A DNA stretch of 64,000 bases from JAWLAT01 sp041395325 (GCA_041395325.1 JAWLAT010000002.1:248001-312000), one strand, 5' to 3'; shown: positions 17,618 to 26,616, counted from the first letter of the stretch. The notes: generated from the sequence alone by a model not told the origin. Numbers and translations are program-made.

Positions 17618-18895
17618 TCAGTCGTCGACCACCGAGAAGTCCAAGTCAAAACGCTCGCTCAGCGTGATGTAGGACCACCAGTAGCTGCCCTTCCAGGTCG
17701 GCCAGAAGTTCCGCACGTACATGAAGATCGCCCGCGTCTTCACCTCCGGAAAAACGCTGACCACCTTCGAGGTCGGGGCACTGTTGCGGTAGACCGACAT
17801 CGTGCTCCAGCGGAAGACATTGGTGGTCAGGTCGGGCCAGGACTTGACCTCATGGCGCGCCTTGCCGGCGTTGTACTTGACCCCATCGTCCGGGAATTTG
17901 TTGGTGTTGCCCTTGAACGGCGAGGACATTTCGTAGAGCCAGGCGTCGGTCTTCTGCTGCAGTACCCGCCAGTCACGGATCGTCTCGGTCTGCGACTGGC
18001 TGTAGCTCAGTGAGCCCGTCTGATAGCCCACATCGAAGCCCACGGTCGTCGTGACGGACTTCTCGTTGTTGGTATTGGCCGGCGAGGCGTCGTAGAACAA
18101 CGGCACGCCGCTGGGTGCCGGCACCGACACCTCCACACTGCCATTGCCCCAGCCGCGACGGTTGTGATCGTTCTTCTTCATGCCATTGGGGCTCAGATGC
18201 CCCAGGGTCTCCACATAGAGCCACTGGAACTTGCCGCTCTCGGCATCGTTGAGGAAGGCGCGGAAGGTGTAGGTGATGTTGACCGTCACCAGCTGGTCGC
18301 TGGGGGGCGTGTAGTCGTTGCTCTTCTTCCCGGTCGGATAGAACGCCGAGCTGCGGGTGTAGATCCACAGATGCTCGATCGGGCCATCGGCGGCCGACAG
18401 CGTCTTGGGCAACTCCCAGACGTCGGCGACGGTCGCAGCGAACTGGGCCACGATGTCGACATCCGGCGTCTCGGTCACCGTACTGTCAATCGGGTCGGCT
18501 TGAATGACCGGGGGCGGCGTCGCATCCGCCGGCGCGATGCCTTCGGCACGTTCGAAGCCCTCCACACCGGCCGTCACCTGCGCGACGTCGATGATGTGAT
18601 AGCGGTTGCGTGAGCCCACGCGACCAATGCGCCGCACCAGCATCAGTGGTGTCGAACCCTTGGCCTGGATGCCCAGCAGTGGGAACAGAATCTGCCGGTG
18701 CGCCGGCGTCAGGTTGTGCAGCAACGCGCCGCGATCACCTGCCTCTTCCAGTGCCTGGCGAGCCGACTCGGTATCGCTCAGCCGGTCGTTGTCGATCTCG
18801 ACCAGATCTGTGCTGCTGGCATCCAGTTCGGCTGCCTGCAAGGCCTGCAGGATGGCCGCGGCCGCCGTGGTCGTATTGACAGTGATGTCGTTCAT
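17618..18895 (-). CDS. Leukocidin/alpha-hemolysin-like beta-barrel pore-forming protein candidate
   Basis: A 425-residue protein with no Sec or Tat signal. Residues 1-140 are an unrelated helical/mixed domain; residues about 170-425 follow the leukocidin fold order. By eye against staphylococcal alpha-toxin: FRAFLNDAESGKFQWLYVET for the early strands, RRGWGNGSVEVSVPAP for the rim approach, LFYDASPANTNNEKSVTTTV then GFDVGYQTGSLSYSQSQTET for the stem hairpin with alternating small/polar residues, then WPDL..FRWSTMSVYRNSAP, and a C-terminal NFWPTWKGSYWW..SERFDLDF that mirrors the toxin's NWKG..SERYKIDW ending. This is pattern recognition, not an alignment score. AGGA lies about 10 nt before the ATG. 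It is divergent from a winged-helix/NTPase regulator. The lack of an export signal and the added N-domain are unusual for this family. Confidence 0.6.
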   Translation of the reverse strand: MNDITVNTTTAAAAILQALQAAELDASSTDLVEIDNDRLSDTESARQALEEAGDRGALLHNLTPAHRQILFPLLGIQAKGSTPLMLVRRIGRVGSRNRYHIIDVAQVTAGVEGFERAEGIAPADATPPPVIQADPIDSTVTETPDVDIVAQFAATVADVWELPKTLSAADGPIEHLWIYTRSSAFYPTGKKSNDYTPPSDQLVTVNITYTFRAFLNDAESGKFQWLYVETLGHLSPNGMKKNDHNRRGWGNGSVEVSVPAPSGVPLFYDASPANTNNEKSVTTTVGFDVGYQTGSLSYSQSQTETIRDWRVLQQKTDAWLYEMSSPFKGNTNKFPDDGVKYNAGKARHEVKSWPDLTTNVFRWSTMSVYRNSAPTSKVVSVFPEVKTRAIFMYVRNFWPTWKGSYWWSYITLSERFDLDFSVVDD

Positions 18896-19008
18896 CTTGA
18901 TGGGTTCCTGTGTCGGATACAGCCATGCCTGTCGAGCGGTTGCTCGCAGGCGGGGATCAGCCCCGCCACCAGACTGAGGCCTCCACGAATCTCTGACATT
19001 TCGTCACG

Positions 19009-19037
19009 CTTACCGTCGCTTACGGTAGTCTTACGGT
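19009..19037. promoter_or_regulatory. Three phased direct repeats (CTTACSGT) in a divergent promoter
   Basis: CTTACCGT at 19009-19016, CTTACGGT at 19019-19026 and CTTACGGT at 19030-19037 repeat with 10- and 11-bp periods, one helical turn, as expected for OmpR/CadC-type winged-helix proteins binding head to tail. The first two also form an inverted pair, TACCGT-N5-ACGGTA. The array ends 22 bp before the regulator's ATG and lies 114 bp from the start of the divergent toxin-like gene. The neighbouring winged-helix protein is the obvious candidate binder. Confidence 0.6.
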
Positions 19038-19059
19038 TCGAAAAGCGTCGGTAAATCAG

Positions 19060-22000
19060 ATGGTTGTGATGAACGAGCAGGCCGACCTCAGCCGTGGCGA
19101 TCCGGTCGACTTTCGCGTTGGCGAATGGGTGGTTCGACCCGCCGAGGGCGTGATTTCCAGCGCAGCGGGCGAAGTCACGCTGGAACCCAGGGTGATGCAG
19201 CTGCTGGTCTATCTGGCGGAGCGCGCCGGTACGGTGGTCAGCGCCGATCAACTGCTGATCGACGTCTGGCGCGGGGCATTCTACGGCGACAATCCGGTGC
19301 ACAAGTGCGTGGCCATGTTGCGTCGCGCCCTGGCCGACTCGGCACAATCACCCCGCTACCTGCAAACGCTACGCAAGCGGGGCTACCGGCTGATCGCGCC
19401 AGTCAGCCTGCCGCAGGATCACGACCCGGATTGGCAGCAGGGGCTGGCCAGGCCATGGCGCGGCGAATGCCCGTTCGTGGGTCTGCGTGCATTCTCCTCA
19501 GCCGAGTTCGCGCTCTACTTCGGGCGCTCGCGTGCCATCGCCGGCCTGTTGGCAGCCGTGCGTGAGCAACTGCGTGAAGGTCGCAATCTGTTGCTGGTCC
19601 TCGGGCCCAGCGGCATCGGCAAGAGCTCGCTGCTGCGGGCCGGCGTGCTGCCGCGGCTTTGCCATGCGCAGGGTCACGATGGCCTGCGTGTGGGCCGCGT
19701 GAGCTGGATCGATCTCAGCCGTGGCGCCCTGGATCGGGACGACTGCCTGGCCCGACTGCGCGCCGATCGTGAACCCGGCCCACCGGCCGGTGCACCGGTG
19801 ACCGCCGATGCCCTGGTGATCGATCACCTGGAAACGGTCGCCTCGGCTGCCACCTCGGAGGTTCAGCGGCAGCAGATCGACGCCCTGCTGCGCGAACTGT
19901 CGGAACGGCCGCGCCTGCTGCTGTTCCTGCTGGCCCGCAGTGATGCCTACAGCGCGCTGCTGCAGACCCTGCCGAGCCTGTTGGAGCTGAAGGCGGGCGG
20001 CGGACAGTTTGACGTCCCACCCGTGGGTCGCGGGGAAGTCGCCGAGATGATTCGTGGACCAGCCCGACTGGCCGGCTTGCGCTTCGAGGTAGACGCGCAA
20101 ACGCGTGTGCGGCTGGACGACGCGCTGCGCGACGCCGCTGCCGGTCACCCAGCCAGCCTGCCCTTGCTGCAGTACACGCTACAGCAGCTGTATGACCGCC
20201 GCGAACCGGACGGCACACTCAGCTTCACCGCCTACCGGCAGATCGGCGGCCTGACCGGTGCCATCGCCAGCCGCGCCGAGGCCGTATTTCAGTCGCTGTC
20301 TCCAGGCATCCAGGCGGCCCTGCCCGGCGTGCTGACCAAGCTGGTTCGACTGGATGCCGCGGACGATCTGCTCACTGGACGCAGCGTCGATCGCGAGCGC
20401 CTCGGCGACGTCAACGAGCAGGCGCTCGTCGCGGCGCTGGTTGACGCCAGGCTGCTGACTGCCGACCACTGGCGGGGGCGGCCAACGATCTCTCTGGCGC
20501 ACGATGCGCTGCTGCGGGAATGGCCGCGGGCGCATGCCTGGGCACAAGACAACCGGCGCCTGATCAGTGCCCGACAACGTCTGGCCGAGGCCACGGATCG
20601 CTGGCAACAGGCCGGCGAGCACCCCGACCACCTGCTCCCTGAAGGGGCGCCCTTGTTGCAGGCGCAGTCGGTAGCAGCGCAGATTCCTGCCAGCCTGCGC
20701 CGGGAGGAACGGCGTTTTTTGCACTTGTCCAGTCGGCGCGGTCGCCAACGTCAACGCTTGCGCTGGGGCGCCGTCGGCGCACTGCTGCTCAGCACGATTG
20801 CCGCCGGCGTGTTTGCCTGGGACGCCACACGGGCCAGACAGGTCGCCGAGCAACGGCGTCTGGAAGGCGAAACGCTGGTCGATTTCCTGCTGGATGATCT
20901 GTCGGAACGGCTGCGTCAGATCGGCCGTCTCGATCTGCTCGGCAGCGTCACCCAGCAAGTCACCCGCTATCTCGATCAGGCCGGCGCGCCCGCGTCAGCG
21001 CAGCAGGCGTTGCGACGCGCCCGAGCCCTGCGCAATCTGGCCGAAGTGGATGCTGGTCGTGGGCAACTGCAAACTGCCAGCGAGGCGATCCAGGCGGCGC
21101 TGCGTCTGCTGCAGGCTGTCGACCCGGCCGAGCGTGACAACGACGCCTATGATCTGGAGGCTGGCACCGTCCACTACTGGCACGGCTTCCTCGCCTTACA
21201 GTCGGCTGATCCGATCGCGGCAGCGACAGCCTGGCAGGCCTATCACGCGGCCGCCGAGCGAATGCTGCAGCGCGATCCGCAGTCCCCGCTGGCACAACTG
21301 GAGCTGTCCTATGCGCTGAACAATCTCGGCAACCTGGCCCTGCGTGAGCGCCATCTGGACGACGCCGCGACAAAGTTCGAGCGTTCCATCCAGCTCAAGC
21401 GCAGCCTGCATCTGCGTGAGCCCGGGCGCAATGATGTGGCAGCCGATCTGGCCGACAGTCTGTCCTGGCTGGCCAGCGTGCGCGAAGCACAGGGACAGCT
21501 GGCCGCGGCGAGCGCACTGTTTGAGGAGCAGCAGGCGTTGCTGCGGCAGGTGGCGGAACGGGCGCCAGAAGATCAATTGTGGCGATACCGTCTGACCACC
21601 GCCATTACCCATGCGGGCTTGCTGCAGCTGGCACGGGGTCAGATTGAAGCCGCACGCTCCGCGCTGAGTGAGTCGCTGCGTGCGCTGGAGCAGCTCAGCG
21701 CCGGTGATCCCAGCAACCGCGCCTGGCAACGTGATCTGGCCCACGTCGCCATGCAATTGGGCTGGCTGGAGTTTCTGGCTGGTCGAGACACTGCCGCCTC
21801 AGTTGCCGTGCGTCAGGCCAAAACGCAGATCGACGACCTGTTGGCGCTGCCCGAGCCCCTGCCCGACTGGCAACGGCTGCGCCTGCAACTGCAATGGCGG
21901 CAGTTGGTGATCGAGCACGAAGGTCTATCGACCGCACAACAGCGGGCCATCAGCGACAGCCTGGTCGAGCAATGGCAACAATTGCTGCCGAGCAGTCCGG

Positions 22001-22272
22001 AGGACGAGCTGACACTTGAACTGGCGGCGCTGCTCAATGTGCAGGCTCGAATGCCCGCAGATCGGGATGCCAGCGAACGCGCGGCTGCGCTGCAGCAAGC
22101 CAGGCAGCTGCTGCAGCCCAGGCTGGCGGATACGCTCGATCGACGCGTGCTGGCGTTGTGGGTGCTGACCCTGGAGGGCCTGGGTCAGGCTGACCTCACG
22201 GCTACGCAGCGGCAAGCGTTGTTACAGATGGGTTACCGGCACCCCGAGCTGGATGCGCTGCGCAATTTGTAG
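19060..22272 (+). CDS. Winged-helix regulator fused to an nSTAND-type NTPase and TPR-like tail
   Basis: A 1070-residue protein. Residues about 10-115 are an OmpR/CadC-type DNA-binding domain (VTLEPRVMQLLVYLAERAG, ending LRKRGYRLIAPV). From about 133 comes FVGLRAFSSAEFALYFGR, the entry to a novel-STAND NTPase, with Walker A LVLGPSGIGKSS near 183 and an acidic Walker B-like ALVIDHLE near 247. A cluster of NTPase/helical segments runs to 560, a single membrane helix sits at about 566-588 (WGAVGALLLSTIAAGVFAW), and a roughly 480-residue helical repeat tail follows (ELSYALNNLGNLALRERHL and similar TPR text). STAND NTPases act as ligand-triggered switches. Here a membrane-spanning one-component switch is inferred, with the TPR part outside. 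It is divergent from the toxin-like gene and 55 bp upstream of a small gene. Confidence 0.85.
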   Translation: MVVMNEQADLSRGDPVDFRVGEWVVRPAEGVISSAAGEVTLEPRVMQLLVYLAERAGTVVSADQLLIDVWRGAFYGDNPVHKCVAMLRRALADSAQSPRYLQTLRKRGYRLIAPVSLPQDHDPDWQQGLARPWRGECPFVGLRAFSSAEFALYFGRSRAIAGLLAAVREQLREGRNLLLVLGPSGIGKSSLLRAGVLPRLCHAQGHDGLRVGRVSWIDLSRGALDRDDCLARLRADREPGPPAGAPVTADALVIDHLETVASAATSEVQRQQIDALLRELSERPRLLLFLLARSDAYSALLQTLPSLLELKAGGGQFDVPPVGRGEVAEMIRGPARLAGLRFEVDAQTRVRLDDALRDAAAGHPASLPLLQYTLQQLYDRREPDGTLSFTAYRQIGGLTGAIASRAEAVFQSLSPGIQAALPGVLTKLVRLDAADDLLTGRSVDRERLGDVNEQALVAALVDARLLTADHWRGRPTISLAHDALLREWPRAHAWAQDNRRLISARQRLAEATDRWQQAGEHPDHLLPEGAPLLQAQSVAAQIPASLRREERRFLHLSSRRGRQRQRLRWGAVGALLLSTIAAGVFAWDATRARQVAEQRRLEGETLVDFLLDDLSERLRQIGRLDLLGSVTQQVTRYLDQAGAPASAQQALRRARALRNLAEVDAGRGQLQTASEAIQAALRLLQAVDPAERDNDAYDLEAGTVHYWHGFLALQSADPIAAATAWQAYHAAAERMLQRDPQSPLAQLELSYALNNLGNLALRERHLDDAATKFERSIQLKRSLHLREPGRNDVAADLADSLSWLASVREAQGQLAAASALFEEQQALLRQVAERAPEDQLWRYRLTTAITHAGLLQLARGQIEAARSALSESLRALEQLSAGDPSNRAWQRDLAHVAMQLGWLEFLAGRDTAASVAVRQAKTQIDDLLALPEPLPDWQRLRLQLQWRQLVIEHEGLSTAQQRAISDSLVEQWQQLLPSSPEDELTLELAALLNVQARMPADRDASERAAALQQARQLLQPRLADTLDRRVLALWVLTLEGLGQADLTATQRQALLQMGYRHPELDALRNL

Positions 22273-22327
22273 CCAAAGGTGACAACTGCCCTACACTGCC
22301 CGCCCCCATCGTGCAGGAGAGGACCCG

Positions 22328-22705
22328 ATGACCCCGACGACCGTGACCGTCGAACTGTCCGTGGCCCGCGTGGGCTCAGGTGGCAACACCGCCCAGGGCC
22401 AGTATTTCTACAGCTTCAATCCCGCCAACATTCTGATCTACGAACCCGATACCCAGGTCATTCTCGAACTGAGCAAGGACACCGCCGACAACTTCGAGAT
22501 CTGGCGACTGGTCACCAGCGACAACAGCAATCAGCTGAGCGACATGGTGCGCAGCAGCGGCAACCGCCAACTCAGCTTCAGCAATGCCAATTCGGTAGAG
22601 CAGCTGATCCTGGTCAGCGTGCTGGTCATTGACAAGGCCAATGACGGACGCATCGTCAATTGCGACCCGCAGATGATCAACGTGCCGCGCGGTGGAATTG
22701 GCTGA
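22328..22705 (+). CDS. Small beta-rich protein, possibly DP-EP-like
   Basis: A 125-residue protein with AGGAGAGG upstream of the ATG. It has no signal peptide and reads as alternating beta strands (VTVELSVARV, QYFYSFNPANILIY, TQVILELSKD, LILVSVLVID) ending IVNCDPQMINVPR. The CDP..INVP ending recalls small cytosolic beta-sandwich proteins annotated as DP-EP family, but I am not sure. It lies 55 bp after the nSTAND regulator on the same strand and converges on the phosphate transporter, so it may belong to the regulator/toxin-like locus. Function unknown. Confidence 0.6.
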   Translation: MTPTTVTVELSVARVGSGGNTAQGQYFYSFNPANILIYEPDTQVILELSKDTADNFEIWRLVTSDNSNQLSDMVRSSGNRQLSFSNANSVEQLILVSVLVIDKANDGRIVNCDPQMINVPRGGIG

Positions 22706-22754
22706 GCCATGTCGGGCGCGGCAGCGACAACGGCCGCGCCCAGATCCTGCCGGA

Positions 22755-24005
22755 TTACGACAGCACGGCTCGCAGAATGAAGTAGAACACCACGGCCAGG
22801 GCGGCACCGGCCGGCACCGTGACGATCCACGACACCATGATGTTGCGCACCACCGAGAGATTGATCGCCGCGATGCCGCGCGCCACACCCACACCGAGGA
22901 TCGCGCCCACCAGCGTATGCGTGGTGGAAATCGGCAAACCGGTTCCCGAGGCTACCACCACCGTGGAGGCGGCGGCCAGTTCTGCGGCGAAGCCGCGCGA
23001 GGGAGTCAGATGCGTGATCCCTTCGCCGACCGTGCCCATGACGCGACGTCCGAAGGTGGCCAGACCGATGACGATGCCGGCGCCACCCAGCAGCAACAGC
23101 CACAGCGGCACCGCCGCCTTCTGCTCGACCAGGCCGCTTTGCGCCACGTTCAGGACCGCCGCCACCGGGCCGATCGCATTGGCCACGTCGTTGGAGCCAT
23201 GCGCGAAGGCCATCGTGCAGGCGGTCAACACCATCAGCACGGCGAAGACCTTGTCGACCGTGGCGAAGCGAAAATCGCGATCGGCTGCGGCATCGACCTT
23301 GATGCGCGAAATGAAGAAGGCGCCCACCAGTGCGACGACCACGCCGACCACGGCAGCGATTGCCAGGTCCTGACCCAGCGTCAGGCTCAGGCCCAGGTTC
23401 TTGACGCCCTTGATCAGGGTGACGCCAGCAATCATGAAGCCGGCCAGGAACATGTAGACCGGCACCCAGCGGCGTGCCTGCGCCAGCGGATCCTCACGGT
23501 CGAAGACCAGAAACTGCACGCTCTTGAACAGCATGAAGGCGATCGTTCCGGCCACCACCGGGGAGATGACCCAGCTCATCGCGATGGTGCCGACTCCGCC
23601 CCATTTGACCGCATCGGTGCCAATGGCGACTGCGCCGAAACCGACGATCGCACCGACAATCGAATGGGTGGTGGACACCGGCCAGCCAAAGCGGGAGGCC
23701 AGATTCAACCAGGCCGCCGCCGCCAGCAGCGACGCCAACATGCCGTGGATCAGCACTTCGGGCTGCTCCACGATCGGCGAAACGTCGATGATGCCGCTGC
23801 GAATCGTGCTGGTGACATTGCCACCAGCCAACACCGCACCGGCAAACTCGAAGATGGCCGCGACAATCAGCGCACCGCGCAGCGTCAGCACCTTGGAGCC
23901 GACCGACGTCGCCATCGCATTGGCCACGTCGTTGGCACCGATACCCCAGGCCATGTAAAGGCCGAAGATGCCGGCCAGCAGAATGTAAATGGTGGCGCCG
24001 TCCAT
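22755..24005 (-). CDS. pit: Low-affinity inorganic phosphate transporter
   Basis: A 416-residue inner-membrane carrier of the PiT family that imports phosphate (as metal phosphate) with protons. The duplicated family signature is clear: GANDVANAMATSVGSK near residue 23-38 in the first half and HGSNDVANAIGPVAA near 275-290 in the second. About ten hydrophobic helices and the paired WPVSTTHSIVGAI / PISTTHTLVGAI motifs complete the picture. It begins 25 bp after the stop of a PhoU-like gene, the standard pit partner, so the two form an operon. Confidence 0.95.
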   Translation of the reverse strand: MDGATIYILLAGIFGLYMAWGIGANDVANAMATSVGSKVLTLRGALIVAAIFEFAGAVLAGGNVTSTIRSGIIDVSPIVEQPEVLIHGMLASLLAAAAWLNLASRFGWPVSTTHSIVGAIVGFGAVAIGTDAVKWGGVGTIAMSWVISPVVAGTIAFMLFKSVQFLVFDREDPLAQARRWVPVYMFLAGFMIAGVTLIKGVKNLGLSLTLGQDLAIAAVVGVVVALVGAFFISRIKVDAAADRDFRFATVDKVFAVLMVLTACTMAFAHGSNDVANAIGPVAAVLNVAQSGLVEQKAAVPLWLLLLGGAGIVIGLATFGRRVMGTVGEGITHLTPSRGFAAELAAASTVVVASGTGLPISTTHTLVGAILGVGVARGIAAINLSVVRNIMVSWIVTVPAGAALAVVFYFILRAVLS

Positions 24006-24030
24006 GGAGCTACTCCGGAGTCGAGGTCGG

Positions 24031-24705
24031 TCAGCGGGCGAGCAGGCGTTCGAACAGATCGCCGGCGCGAGCGCAGCGGTCGGCGATGGCGCCGATCCAG
24101 TCGATCAGGCGGTACAGGAACACCACATCGACCGGATTGAGCTCGCGTTCGATCGCGAACAGTTCCTGCCGCATGGTGCGCTGCAGGCCGTCGTGCTCGC
24201 GCTCGATGTCCATCAGCCGGCCGAGCATGCGCGAGACGATGTCCACCTCACGACCACGGAATCCCGCCTCGAACAGCTCATCGAGCTCCTGCACGCTCTG
24301 CCAGGTCTGCTGGACCGCCGATTCGGTGCAGGTGACCAGCGCACTCAGGTGCGGGCGCAGCGACGTGGGCAACTGCATGCGGCGACCAAACATCAGTCCA
24401 GCCACGTCATTGATCCGGCGCAGCACCTTGTCCTGACCGTCGAGCAGTTCCAGCAGATCCTCGCGGGCCACCGGCATCAGGAAGGTGTTGGGCAGATTCA
24501 AACGCAGTTCGCGGCGGATGTCATTGGCCCGCTCGATCACTGCTTCGATCTGGTCACGTGTGGCCGAGGCGGCATCGAAGTCACCGTTCTGGCAGAGATT
24601 GCACAGCTCGGTCAGCAATCGACCGGCCTCGCGGACCTCGTCCATATGCTTCTTGATGGGTCCCACGGGGGAACGGCCAAAGATCTGGGCTAGCATGCTC
24701 TTCAT
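24031..24705 (-). CDS. PhoU-like DUF47 (TIGR00153) phosphate-transport accessory protein
   Basis: A 224-residue all-helical cytosolic protein of the DUF47 group. The text PVGPIKKHMDEVREAGRLLTEL near residue 11, REELRLNLPNTFLMP-like stretch (RRELRLNLPNTFLMPVARED) near 70, and ELNPVDVVFLYRLIDWIGAIADRCARAGDLF near the end are typical. Such proteins accompany Pit transporters and are thought to limit phosphate uptake. The ATG at 24705 has GAAGGA upstream; the open frame to 25005 is a non-coding extension. It is the first gene of the pit operon. Confidence 0.92.
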   Translation of the reverse strand: MKSMLAQIFGRSPVGPIKKHMDEVREAGRLLTELCNLCQNGDFDAASATRDQIEAVIERANDIRRELRLNLPNTFLMPVAREDLLELLDGQDKVLRRINDVAGLMFGRRMQLPTSLRPHLSALVTCTESAVQQTWQSVQELDELFEAGFRGREVDIVSRMLGRLMDIEREHDGLQRTMRQELFAIERELNPVDVVFLYRLIDWIGAIADRCARAGDLFERLLAR

Positions 24706-24865
24706 GATGTCCTTCCGGGCTTCGGATCGAAGCCGCTGCGCAGTTTGCGAAAGTTTTGCTACAGCAATATGACACAGCGGCCCACCCGTGAATCGAACTG
24801 CACGATCAGTGGTGTCGGCCCTCGCGCAATGCCCCGCCTGCTCGCAAGCTGGGCCACCTATCCCC

Positions 24866-25231
24866 TCAGGCGGGTTGCCAGAGCTCGACCTTGTTGCCGT
24901 CCGGATCGAGGAACCAGCCGAACTGGCCGTAGTCGTACTGCTCGATCTCGCCGACCACTTCTCCACCGGCCGCGCGCACCTGTTCCAGCGCGCCGACGAG
25001 GTCATCGACGGCCAGATTGATCATGAAGCTGGCAGATGAGGGCTGGAAATACTCGGTGTTGGCCTGGAAGGGGCTCCAGACGGTGTAGCCATCCTTGGGC
25101 ACCTGCGCCCAGGGGAACGTCACGCAGCCATCCGCCGCCGGGAAACCCAGCGCTTTCTCGTAGAAAGCCATCAGCGCAGCCGGATCCGGCGATTTGAAGA
25201 AGATGCCACCCACGCCCACGACCTTGGCCAT
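24866..25231 (-). CDS. VOC (glyoxalase/bleomycin-resistance) family protein
   Basis: A 121-residue protein with the paired beta-alpha-beta-beta-beta modules of the vicinal oxygen chelate fold: GGIFFKSPDPAALMAFYEKALGF at the start and FMINLAVDDLVGALEQVRAAGGEV in the second half, ending GWFLDPDGNKVELWQPA, which carries the usual metal-binding Glu (E of VELW). The substrate cannot be inferred; the family includes dioxygenases, isomerases and thiol transferases. It lies 160 bp upstream of the phoU-like gene on the same strand. Confidence 0.85.
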   Translation of the reverse strand: MAKVVGVGGIFFKSPDPAALMAFYEKALGFPAADGCVTFPWAQVPKDGYTVWSPFQANTEYFQPSSASFMINLAVDDLVGALEQVRAAGGEVVGEIEQYDYGQFGWFLDPDGNKVELWQPA

Positions 25232-25353
25232 CGAAGTTGCTCCGCAGAAGAGGGGCGCAAGCATAGCCTGTGACACAATGCCGTCTGCCATCGGAATCGC
25301 ACTCTGATGATCCGATCGCTGACTCATCCTGATCGGCCTTTCTGCTCCCCTTG

Positions 25354-26616
25354 ATGCCTGCCCATCAACGACCCGCACTCGGTGATCTGCTGATTGGTGC
25401 GGCGATTCCGCTGACCCTGCCCTTCGGCATTGCACTGGAGATGGCCCTGCTGTGCCTGGCGATCTACGCCCTGCGCCTGCTTTGGCGCCAGCGCGGACGA
25501 CCCTGGCCCAACGCACTGCGCGAGTACTTCGTGCTGGCCCTGCTGTTGTGGCTGGCCGGCGCCATCTCGGCCATCGACGCCGAACACCCCGGACGCGCTT
25601 TGGCGTGGTTGGGTGCGGCCATCGGCTACGTGCTGGCTGGAGCCGCGCTGGTCATGGTCTGCGACGATCCCGACCGTCGCGGCGCCGTTTTGCTCGGTGC
25701 GGCCGTACCGGTGGCCTGCTGGACACTCGATGCAACGCTACAGGCGGTCACCGGCTGGAGCCTGGGCGGGGCAGCCTCGGCTGATCGCCTCAGCGGCGTG
25801 TTTGGTGCCGATGACTTGAAACTGGGGCCGGTGCTGGCGCTGCTGGCTCCGTTTCTGCTGATCGCCACCCAGCAGATCAGTGCTCGCCGCAGTCGACGAT
25901 TTGCGCTGATCGTCAGTGGGTTGGCACTGACGCTGGTGGTGCTTCTGGCCGGCGCACGCGCCGGCTGGATCGGTCTGGCGGTGGCTGGGCTGGCCCTCAG
26001 CGCACACTGGCAGTTCCACCAGCCCCGACGCTGGCTGCTGGCCCTGACGGCCGGACTACTGGTGACGCTGCTCCTCACGGGACTCGCTTATCAGCAATCA
26101 GAACGCTTCGCGGCTCGCATTGACCGCACGCTGACGGCCTTCGATGGCAGCCGCGAAGGGCTGGACCATGCACTTGCGGGCCGACTGCCGATCTTCGAGA
26201 CGGCCGTCGCTGCCGCGTGCGCCCATCCGCTCAACGGCATCGGTGTGCGCGGCTTCCGACAGTCATACCCCCGCTACGCGGCCAGCGGCGATCCATGGGT
26301 TTCGCCAGATGGGCAAACAGGCGCCTCGCATCCACACCATTGGGTGCTGGAAGTGGCTGCCGAGCAGGGCGCCATCGGCTTGCTCGCCTGGCTGCTGCTG
26401 ACCGGCTGGCTGATTCACCGCTGGTGGCGTGCCGATACGTCGGCGCGTTCGGCTGCGCTCGCTCCGGCGCTGGCGCTGCTGACACTGCTGTTTCCGCTCA
26501 ACACACATCCGGCGCTCTATTCCAGCTTCTGGCAGGCGCTATGCTGGTGGTGCCTGGGTCTCTATCTGGGATGTCTGTCAACGCGCGCTGGAACCTCGAC
26601 GGAGCCCCAAGCTTGA
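25354..26616 (+). CDS. O-antigen ligase family membrane protein
   Basis: A 420-residue protein with about ten to twelve membrane helices and the Wzy_C domain. The large periplasmic loop and its signature are visible around residues 280-350: HPLNGIGVRGFRQSYPRYA, then SHPHHWVLEVAAEQGAIGLLAWLLL, matching the H-P-x-x-G-x-G and H-N-x-x-L-x-x-x-x-E-x-G pattern of WaaL/Wzy proteins. Such enzymes attach or polymerise lipid-linked glycans on the periplasmic side. The ATG at 25354 is preferred to a TTG one codon earlier. The next gene, a glycosyltransferase, overlaps or abuts its stop, so the two form a surface-glycan unit. Confidence 0.88.
   Translation: MPAHQRPALGDLLIGAAIPLTLPFGIALEMALLCLAIYALRLLWRQRGRPWPNALREYFVLALLLWLAGAISAIDAEHPGRALAWLGAAIGYVLAGAALVMVCDDPDRRGAVLLGAAVPVACWTLDATLQAVTGWSLGGAASADRLSGVFGADDLKLGPVLALLAPFLLIATQQISARRSRRFALIVSGLALTLVVLLAGARAGWIGLAVAGLALSAHWQFHQPRRWLLALTAGLLVTLLLTGLAYQQSERFAARIDRTLTAFDGSREGLDHALAGRLPIFETAVAAACAHPLNGIGVRGFRQSYPRYAASGDPWVSPDGQTGASHPHHWVLEVAAEQGAIGLLAWLLLTGWLIHRWWRADTSARSAALAPALALLTLLFPLNTHPALYSSFWQALCWWCLGLYLGCLSTRAGTSTEPQA

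Noticed and set aside
22692..24140. 482-codon plus-strand frame opposite the phosphate transporter
   Set aside because: His/Gln/Asp-rich text with no fold; the opposite strand encodes an intact Pit protein. Antisense open frames are a normal by-product of high GC.
26217..26570. N-terminal extension of the glycosyltransferase frame
   Set aside because: It overlaps the O-antigen ligase gene for its full length and is Arg/Ala-rich with no glycosyltransferase similarity; the real start is at 26571 or 26613.
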